Source: Gnetum montanum (lineage: Eukaryota > Streptophyta > Gnetopsida > Gnetales > Gnetaceae). From it: a stretch of 64,000 bases of DNA. Under the pieces are notes generated by a model, which saw only the letters and a list, made by a program, of their open reading frames with translations, was not told the origin of the DNA and made no database searches. This document shows positions 57,057 to 64,000 of the stretch, one piece after another (positions within the stretch are counted from its first letter, which is position 1; every line of letters begins with the position of its first letter). The stretch spans positions 345,354 to 409,353 of the forward strand of contig MNCI01025178.1 of assembly GCA_015680685.1 (NCBI GenBank). The letters run 5' to 3'. A program made the translations under genes and the position numbers.

Positions 57057-58695
57057 TCATATGGGGCCCTCAGTTCTTTTTCAGTTTTTGTTTTACACAT
57101 TTTTGTTTTACAACGTTTTTGTTTTTCACATTTTTGTTTTACAATTTCTTTAACTTTTCTAATTTTTGTTTTACAAATTTCTTTAACTTTTCTTGTTTTT
57201 GTTTTACAACATCGTTATATTTTTCTATCTTTTTGTGTGTGTGTGTGTGTGTGTCATCCATCATGTAAATTCGTCACCCAATAAGTGTTCGGGCCGATGG
57301 GATGAACTGTTTTTCATTGATTGCTAATGTTTGGTTTTTACCTTTAAGTTACATTGTTGATACTAAGGTATGTTCTTTTGATATGGCAGGCAATGAGATC
57401 ACTTCATCCATCCATCCATCAAGTCTATGGTTTCCCTTGGCTTGGAAATGTACAGTTCCCTTCCAATAAGAACTTTAACGAACCAGTGACTGGGCATTTC
57501 TCAAACTAAGGAAGGACTCAAGGATTTGAAACGGGTGTGACTTCAAGGGAACTTGGTGCTCTTGTGTTGGTCATTCACTTGGGTGCTTGGATGTTTTCTT
57601 CTTGGGTTTTCTTACCGTTCCGATGTAACCCAATAATCGGAAGCTGAGACAATAAAAATAAAGAAGTCTTTGCATGGTGTGGTCCCCACGCATAAAAACA
57701 CAAAACAAAAAAAAGAAGAAAAAAAATGGAAAAACAGAAAAAAGAGAAGAAGAAAAAGCTAAAAAGCCAAAAGTGAGGATTCAAAGCACACCCCTTAGAC
57801 GAAATAAAATTTGGGCTGCAAGCACTGGTTATGGAACCAAAGTGTTCCCTCTAACTAAGGCCCTTCTCGCTTCCCATTCTCTCTGTTGTTTCGTCGGAAT
57901 GGTGGTGGCTTCTCGAAGTTGCATCCTTGTTACCCAAGTGGATGATTTAACCAACTGCATTGATGCGAAGTCACTGGAAGTGGTTGGTTTGAGCCCAGAG
58001 TTGGAATGAGATTCGCCAAGTCACATTAATCATGTAACACACAAGGGGCTGTACACCACCTTGTTCTTGGGATTCCATTCCACTTCTCTTCTTCCCATCC
58101 TTCTCTCCATTGTTCACCTCATTGCCGGTTGTATCATTGTATATACTTTGGTTGATGCTTTGTTTTCTTTTTGGTAAATTCTTACGGTTAAGACTTTAAC
58201 TCTTGTTTCCAAAGGACATTCCCCGAGCCTACGGACTCTTTGAATGTGGGATTGTCAGGGCATTAAGGGCATGAGCCTGCTTTGGGGAGGACCCACTGAC
58301 ATTCCTATTTGGAACATTAGTTAACTTCTTTTCCTTAACGTTTTGCAATTAATTAACATTTTTGTTCATTTCCATCATGACATCCTTTTTATCGATGCCA
58401 TAGTTGTCCCTTTTTACCTATCATTCCTATTCCTTTTCTCTCTCCATTCTAACGCTACCGGAGGTTCGCGATTAGTCATGGGGGTACGGGGCCTGATTTT
58501 TCGATTTTTATCCTAAGCCCCGGATTTTTTCGTTTTTCTTCCTTACCCCTATGCCTTCGGTAGTCATCATCTATATTTTCCCAGATCCATATCAGCCATA
58601 CCACACCTTAGCCAGTGAGCCTAAACCGAAGCAAGGTATGCTTTACTTAATGATTCAATTACCCTTGCTAATATATGATGGTGTTGTGTGTGCAG
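57057..58695 (+). other. Non-coding region after gag-pro, element F
   Basis: T-rich TTTTGTTTTACA repeats (57060-57220) and a TG microsatellite (57234-57254). The hairpin module is at 57668-57797, the GAGCCTGCTTTGGGGAGGACCC block near 58271, and GATTAGTCATGGGGGTACGG at 58471. It ends with TGTTGTGTGTGCAG before the mini ORF3. Unlike B and E it has no TATA-type internal promoter that I can see. Confidence 0.8.
57668..57797 (+). other. Conserved hairpin module, element F copy
   Basis: CTTTGCATGGTGTGG arm, stem TCCCCAC with GTGAGGA (one mismatch), long A-rich loop, TTCAAAGCACACCCCTTA arm. It lies in the same relative place as in A. Confidence 0.6.
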
Positions 58696-58902
58696 ATGGC
58701 AATCATACAACAACAGAATGGATCTGGAGCAGACACTTGGAATGGAGCAGCGCTGAAGCAGCATGCAAGGAGTGGAATTGATAATGCGCTTACAGATGGA
58801 CAACGAAAGGCGCAATCTAGGCGTTGGCAGCAACAAGACTCTTCTTCTTTCTTCTCTTCTATTCTCTCTCCTCTTTTCTCTCAGCTGCCAACTGTGGCCT
58901 GA
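58696..58902 (+). CDS. Mini ORF3 of element F
   Basis: 68 codons starting MAIIQQQNGSGADTW directly after TGTGTGTGCAG, a good splice-acceptor sequence; it ends LFSQLPTVA. It is hydrophilic and Gln/Ser-rich with no known domain. It occupies the position and start context of the long ORF3 of B and E, so it is probably what remains after an internal deletion. An upstream in-frame ATG at 58675 would add seven residues but ignores the acceptor. Whether it is translated is unknown. Confidence 0.45.
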   Translation: MAIIQQQNGSGADTWNGAALKQHARSGIDNALTDGQRKAQSRRWQQQDSSSFFSSILSPLFSQLPTVA

Positions 58903-59042
58903 TGTCATTGTAATAAGGTGTTCACCCATGTTGTCATGAACACCAGTTTTTGTCAAGTCTTGTAATAAAGACCGTTCACATGTCATCCCATTAGTTCCAT
59001 TTTCCCTAATAATCCCATACCTACCTGATATCATTGTAAGGA

Positions 59043-59077
59043 ACTCGAGGACGAGTTTTCATTTAGTCATGGGGGTA
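59043..59077 (+). other. Pre-LTR hairpin and polypurine tract, element F
   Basis: ACTCG-AGGA-CGAGT forms a five-base stem with a tetraloop at 59043-59056. It is followed by TTTAGTCATGGGGGTA ending at the LTR start, the likely priming site for plus-strand DNA. The same pair occurs in A (ACTTG/CGAGT), B (ACTCG/TGAGT) and in weaker form in E and G. Confidence 0.6.
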
Positions 59078-60148
59078 TGATGAGACGCGGTTTACACTAG
59101 GCCGCGATATCACATCCCATGCGATATCGCGGACGCGATATCGCGTCTTCTCCTGCGATATCGCGTACGCGATATCGCGTCCCGCCGCCATATCTATAAA
59201 TAAGAGGCGGCACTCCCTTCATTTCCCAATCCTGGCTAGTGTAGCGAAGCTCTGGCAGATTGATCACTCCAGAGTTAGAATTTTTCCCCATGTGCCCGCA
59301 GTAGGAGTCCTAGAGTGAACGGCTCTTTATTCGAGCAGCTTGTAACCTGAACCCAAGTTGTGTACGGCAATAAAGACGAACTTGTTTGGATAAACCTTGC
59401 AGCACGTGGTTTCATTTATTGCTTTATTTCCTGCTTTCCTAGTGCGTTCAAGTACGACTTGATTACGAGCGTCTACGGACGTGTACGGCTAGTCAAGGAA
59501 TCGGCTGCTTGACGCAATGCATGAGTACGACTCAATTACGAGCATTGGATGCTTGGTAACCCAGTAGCGTATTCCAGGATTCTGCGCTTGGTAACTCCCG
59601 GGTCTAATGTGTACGGCTAGTTGAGGAATCGGCTGCTCATTGCTAGGCTAGATCGTGTGATAAGTACGACTTAGTTACGAGCACCCACGGGTGTGTACGG
59701 CTGGCTAAGGAATCGGCTGCTTATCACACGTAGGCTAAATAGGTGCCTCAGTACGACCACTTCGAGCACTTGCGTTACGTGTGGCGATCCCAGTAACGAT
59801 TAGCGTTTGGTAAGCTGCAGTTGCATAGTTCAGGGTGTGTCCGGTAAGTGGGAACGGATGCTGACGCTAGTTAATTTAGACTTAGATCTTAGTTAGAGTT
59901 AGTTTAGTTTTCTCAACCCTTCCTCCTGTTAGCATAGAAGATAAGCCGAAAATACCAAAAAAATCACATACCTCAGACTTGCTTAACCATACACCGTGAC
60001 ACATACAAGCAAGCCTGGGAAGACAACGAACGATTAACCCCAAGTGTTTCTTGTGGCGTTAAGGCATTTAGTCTGCGGAGTTCGACCGGATCGTGCGTGC
60101 ACGCTCGTATTCGTATGGTAGAGTGTAGGGGTACCTCGCCACTCATCA
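59078..60148 (+). repeat. 3' LTR of element F
   Basis: TGATGAGACGCGG to CACTCATCA, 1071 bp. It has five GATATC palindromes (59106, 59123, 59137, 59157, 59171) against three in the 5' LTR. TATAAATA is at 59195-59202. A short replacement (TAACTCCCGGGTCTAATG for the 5' LTR version) lies near 59593. Otherwise it is nearly identical to the 5' LTR. Confidence 0.95.
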
Positions 60149-60153
60149 AATGC

Positions 60154-61345
60154 CCTTAGTAATTTTCCACTGATTATTTCTACATGAAAAATTTAAACCC
60201 AAATCATCAAGTTGAGAAATAAAAATCATCTTTCTAGAAACTTCAAGAACATGCCTAACATTATTAAGAGTGATTTTAGATAAATTGGGTTGCTGTAAAA
60301 CAACACTTCCTATACAAAATTTTTTAAAGGAACACCATTAGTAGCATAAACAACACCTGATGAAACTGATTGATAGGAAGTAAAAATAGACCGATCAGGG
60401 CAAGTATGAAATGAGGCTCTTGTGTCTACCATCCAAACATATTTTGTTGTGTTTAAAAAATATTGTAGATGATTTAGATATAATAAAATCAAAAGAAATC
60501 TCATCTTCTATATGATTTATTTGTAGACCTACATTACTTTCTGATTTTTCAAACTCTATTTTTTTCTTCTATTGCAGTGATGCTTTCCACGCTTTCTAAC
60601 CATGACAATCCCTCTTCATGTGACCAATTTTGTGGCAAAACCAACATTCAATCTTGCTTTTAGAAGTTCCTCTACTTTTACTCCTTTCCCTGCTCTGATT
60701 AGGTCCCTTGCTTTGATCACATTTATTAGATCTACCTCTATTTGAAACTATAAAATCATTACCTAATGATTAACCATGTCCTTCAGGCAATCTTTTTCTT
60801 GCATCTTGAATAGTAGAAACTATACCATCAAAGGAAATATTATTGATACACACAAAGGTAGTAATAGTTGTAATAATTGGATTCCAAAATTTAGGTAAGA
60901 ATTTAAAACAACATAACACTTCACTGGCTTTTGGAATAATTACTTTATATTCTTCAAATTTAACAAAAGTAGCCATCATATCATCTAGATGATCTTGCAA
61001 AGAAACAACTTCTTTCATTTTTCACTAAAAACCTTTTTATTAATATGAAACTAATTTAAACCTAAAGCTTTATCAAACCTTTTTTTCAACTTTACCCAAA
61101 GAACATTAGGATCTATTTCATTAGAAAGAGATGCCAAATTTCTATTACTCAAACAAGGATAGATCAATGTTAGTGTTTTTTCTTACAACCTTTTCCAATC
61201 ATCATCTAACATCTTTATAGGTTTTGAAGGTTGAAGGACCTCATCTCACTCCTTTTGTGCCAAGATATCTTTCATTAGCACACTCCATGTGTTCCAATCC
61301 TGACCAACAAGCCTATCTGTTGTTTGTAACTACACCATCAACCCG
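60154..61345 (-). pseudogene. Copia gag and protease
   Basis: Minus strand from the primer site: a degenerate gag with SLQDHLDDMMATFVKFEEYK (about 60950-61010), LPKFWNPIITT and DGIVSTIQDARKRLPEG (about 60770-60830). A CCHC-like region follows near 60600-60660 (KIGHMKRDCH.W-like, partly in another frame). The protease region has VWMVDTRASFHTCPDRSIF (about 60385-60445), where the usual D(S/T)GAS active site reads DTRAS, so Gly is lost. It continues into integrase across element F. Confidence 0.85.
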
Positions 61346-61357
61346 CTCTGATACCAC
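61346..61357 (-). other. Primer-binding site of the copia element (tRNA-iMet)
   Basis: On the minus strand TGGTATCAGAGC, the standard complement to initiator tRNA-Met in Ty1/copia, two bases from the LTR. Confidence 0.93.
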
Positions 61358-61359
61358 TT

Positions 61360-61710
61360 GTTACAAAATTAATTAAATCTGCAAAATTGAAATAGGAAAG
61401 AAAACAAGAAGAACACATACAAAAATTTATGTGGAAAACCCCAAACTGGGGAAAAATCCACAGGAACTAGTGCAAAGCTCTTCCTTTATTTGAAGAAAAA
61501 TATCCCAAGGACACAAGTCATCCTTGGTAACTTTCACAACTTGTTGTTGTTATGACACTATTAAGTCCTTCCTTCACACTTTTTTGCTATTGTTCTAGTG
61601 GTGCATAACACATCTTTCCACCCTTTAATTTATAGGAGAAAACAATAGACTTTTTTTTATTACAAACTTTAGATAATTTTAGAAACTACTAATAATATCT
61701 CAAACAAAGG
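61360..61710 (-). repeat. 5' LTR of the copia element, interrupted
   Basis: TGTTACAAAATTAATTAAATC to CAAACAAAGG, matching 40799 to about 41120 of the other LTR with substitutions and short indels. Element G is inserted after base 61710, so the rest of this LTR must lie to the right of the window, preceded by a repeat of AAAGG if the target duplication rule holds. Confidence 0.88.
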
Positions 61711-62532
61711 TGATGAGTGGCGAGGTACCCCTACACTCAACAATACGAATACGAGCGTTTCATGCACGATTTGGTTGAATTCCAAGGACTAAGTGCTTAT
61801 GCACCTCTATGGAATAAGGATGAGTTGGTTAATTGTTGTCTTCCCAAACTTACTTGTATGTCACGATTGTATGGTTAAGTAAGCTTGAGGCATATGATTT
61901 TTATATCTTTTATGTTTTTATGTTATGTGCTAATAAGGGAAGAGAGAGATAATTAAGTGACTAATTTAACTTAACTACTCATTAACTAAGTTCTAACTAA
62001 TCCTAACACCAGCATCCGTTCTCACTTTTCGTACACATCTTGAGCTAGTGCAATGCTGCTGGGATTACCAAACGTTAATCGTTACTGGGTTACCAAGTGT
62101 TACACGCATGCTCGAAGTGATCGTACTATGTGTGTTTACATGATAAAGTGAAGGATGAGAGAAGACATTAATTAACTAGGAGTGTATTTAATAATATTAA
62201 TTAACACTAATTAATCTATTCTGGATGTTGTAAGGTTTATCATAAAGTTTATTTTTATTGTCGTACACAAAGTATGCTTAGGTACATAATGCTTGAATAA
62301 AGATCTGTTCACTTTATGACTCCTACTATGGGCACGTAGAAATAATTCTAACTCTAGGAGGGAGAAAAGGCAAGAGTTTGGCTAAGGGTCTAACTATCTA
62401 TTGCAAAACCAAGTGTGTCTGCCTCTTATTTATAGGTAAGGAGACAGGTCCTGATATTGGGTATTCGACATTGCATGGTAGGCTCCAATATCATGAACCT
62501 AATATCGTGGCCCCGATATCGCAGTTCCATCA
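61711..62532 (-). repeat. 3' LTR of element G
   Basis: Plus strand TGATGAGTGGCGAGG to GTTCCATCA, that is TGATGGAACTGC to CCTCGCCACTCATCA on the minus strand, 822 bp. U3 palindromes CCCGATATCGC, CTAATATCG and CCAATATC sit near 62480-62525, and the TATA box is CTTATTTATAG on the plus strand near 62425. Confidence 0.9.
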
Positions 62533-63820
62533 TACCTCCACGATTGAATGAAAATTCATCCTCTAGTTCCTTACAAAATATTGGGAAGATATGGGATTAT
62601 TGACTAATTGACAATTGACTGTGGAATGGGATGATAGACTCAATGTGCCCAATGAATGGATCAATAAGTATATTACAACATTAGTGTTCATGACCATTTT
62701 GGTGAACACTCATACATAAATGACATCCAAGCCTTTATTTGGTAGCTTAAAGAGAAAAAGAAAGAGAAAAAGAAGATGAAGCGTATTGCTACCAATCTCG
62801 AGATTGCGCCTTCCATTATTCATCCATAGCCACGCCACCAAACTTGATCCTTTCGTAAATGCTCTAGTTCCGGTCCATCCTGAGTACTTCCTCCACGCCC
62901 AGTCCATTGTTTGTATGATCACTATCTGCACACTCAAAATAGATTCAAATGAGCAAGGGTAGATGAACCACAATGCAGTTGATACCTTGACTTGATATGA
63001 AACGCATTGGTTGAGTTGTGGTTATGGCAGAGACTGGTTTGGAGATTTAACACTGGTGACTACCCAAGGTGTAGGGTTTAGGTAAATAGTAGAATAGAAA
63101 AAATTTGAAAAATTTATGCCAGGGCCCCCATGACTAAGAGCGAACCTCCAGTAGATATAAGATTGAAAAATATGAGGAATAAGAAAGATGGGAAAAATAA
63201 CAATGGCAACGCCAATAAAATGGATGTCATGGATGGGGATGAAACAAGAAATGATTGATTGTAGGAAATGTTTAAGGGAAAGAAGTTAACAATTGCACCC
63301 AAAAAGGAATGCTAGTGGGTCCTCCCCAAAGAAAGCTCATGCCCTTTATGCCTTGACAAATCTACAAACCAAAGAGTCCGTAGGCTCTAGGGATGTCATT
63401 TGGAAGCAAGAGTTAAAAACTTACCCACAAGAATTCACCAAAGAAATATAATGTATCAACCCAAATATGGACTAATGGTAAATTTAACAATGAGATGGAA
63501 AATAGGAAGAAAGATGGAGAGCAGAGAATGGAATAGAATCCTGAGAACAAGGTTGTGTAAAGTCCCTTGTGTATTTCATGGTTAATGTGAATGAGTAGAA
63601 CTCATTCGAAATCCAGACTCAAACCAACCATATTCAATGACCTCGCATCAATACAGTTGGCCAATCCATCCTCTTAAAGAGTGACCACCATCCCGAGGAG
63701 AGCAAGATGGAGAAGTAGGAAGCGAGAAAGGGCCTTACTTAGAGGGAACCTTTAGGTAAAGGTAACATGTCTTTCCAGTGCCATAACTAGTGCCTGTAGC
63801 CCATATTTATTTATTATGTC

Positions 63821-63911
63821 TAAGGGGTGTACTTTGAATTCTCACTTTTTCTTTTTATTCTTCTTCTTCTTCTCTCTCTCTCTTTTTTCGTGAGCACCAC
63901 ATCATGCAAAG
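63821..63911 (-). other. Conserved hairpin module, element G copy
   Basis: Minus strand: CTTTGCATGATGTGG arm, stem CTCAC with GTGAG, a loop made of AAG/AGAG repeats instead of plain A, TTCAAAGTACACCCCTTA arm. The stem pairing is kept although the outer arms carry C-to-T changes. Confidence 0.55.
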
Positions 63912-64000
63912 ACTTATTTTTATTTACTCAGCTTCCTGATACATGATTGATGGTAGAGTGGCGAAAAACCCAAGAAAAAGCATCCAAGCACCCAAGAGAA

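Larger units (their letters stand above)
52521..60148 (+). mobile_element. Athila-like gag-pro-only element F, young and non-autonomous
   Basis: 7.6 kb element with the target duplication AATGC (52516-52520 and 60149-60153). It has LTRs of 1045 and 1071 bp, a perfect tRNA-Asp primer site, one intact gag-protease ORF, a 2-kb non-coding region with hairpin module, a mini ORF3, a polypurine tract and the 3' LTR. RT, RNase H and integrase are missing: between the protease end (about 56890) and the block that in B and C follows integrase (SHGGDGH, 57027), only about 100 bp remain, against about 3 kb in B. The LTRs differ at roughly twenty positions plus an indel in U3, so it is by far the youngest insertion here. 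Confidence 0.95.
40799..61710 (-). mobile_element. Ty1/copia retrotransposon split by three nested insertions
   Basis: Minus-strand order is 5' LTR (61360-61710, interrupted by G), tRNA-iMet primer site, gag, protease, [F], integrase, RT first half, [E], RT second half, RNase H region, polypurine tract, 3' LTR (40799-41231). Removing E and F with their duplications leaves about 4.8 kb, normal for copia. The two breakpoints rejoin cleanly: target duplications GCAAC for E inside RT and AATGC for F near the protease/integrase side. It is decayed by stops but structurally complete up to the G insertion. Confidence 0.9.
61711..64000 (-). mobile_element. Athila-like element G, minus strand, 3' part
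   Basis: The 3' LTR at 61711-62532 is followed to the right by the reversed 3' non-coding region: a pre-LTR tract near 62533-62575, a mini-ORF3 relic on the minus strand near 62850-62930 (VIIQTMDWAW, its ATG changed to ATA), CCCCCATGACTAA at 63125, the CCTCCCCAAAG block near 63320, and a hairpin module at 63821-63911. It matches A and F in order and runs out of the window before gag. Confidence 0.88.

Overview
This window is nuclear, repeat-dominated DNA from a seed plant. I see no intact host gene. The evidence for plant origin is Athila-like Ty3/gypsy elements primed by tRNA-Asp, a Ty1/copia element primed by initiator tRNA-Met, and decayed plastid psaA/psaB (and probably ycf4) copies. I cannot name the species from the sequence.

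Layout, left to right. 1-2805: the 3' half of Athila-like element A with its 3' LTR. 2806-5627: mostly anonymous DNA with an endonuclease/exonuclease/phosphatase-type gene fragment and a diverged minisatellite. 5628-18469: complete but heavily mutated Athila-like element B (target duplication CTTAG) with gag, protease, RT-RNase H, integrase and a large third ORF downstream of pol. 18810-19384: a minus-strand LTR of another family. 19385-23460: a 5'-truncated relative of B (element C). 24073-26865: a nuclear plastid insertion carrying the 3' part of psaA and most of psaB, itself interrupted by a small TIR element. 27183-28083: a solo Athila-like LTR (target duplication ACAAC). 28190-30800: a possible ycf4 relic and copies of the TIR/MITE-like repeat. 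31000-34290: the 3' end and LTR of a probable SIRE-type copia element. 34322-38623: a minus-strand gag-pro relic with its 5' LTR (element H). 39560-40000: a low-complexity satellite.

From 40799 to beyond 61710 lies one minus-strand Ty1/copia element, about 4.8 kb without inserts. It is split by three later Athila-like insertions: E (42547-51003, target duplication GCAAC), F (52521-60148, target duplication AATGC) and G (61711 to the window end, minus strand).

Element F is young. Its LTRs are very similar and it carries one intact 1122-codon gag-protease ORF, but it has no RT, RNase H or integrase and only a 68-codon remnant of the third ORF. It is therefore a gag-pro-only, non-autonomous element that would depend on a B-like partner for reverse transcription and integration. 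A and G look like the same subfamily.

The most interesting signals lie outside the standard genes. (1) B and E have an internal TATA promoter upstream of ORF3 whose palindromes match the U3 type of that element's own LTR, reminiscent of the foamy-virus internal promoter. (2) ORF3 is a coiled-coil protein rather than a classical env, and its ATG sits directly behind a splice-acceptor-like YAG in most copies. (3) A hairpin in the post-gag/pol non-coding region shows compensatory base changes among A, B (two copies), C, F and G. (4) GATATC-centred palindromes in U3 vary in number even between the two LTRs of F. (5) Old copies are inactivated mainly by TAG/TAA at former Gln codons, as expected from deamination of methylated CHG cytosines.
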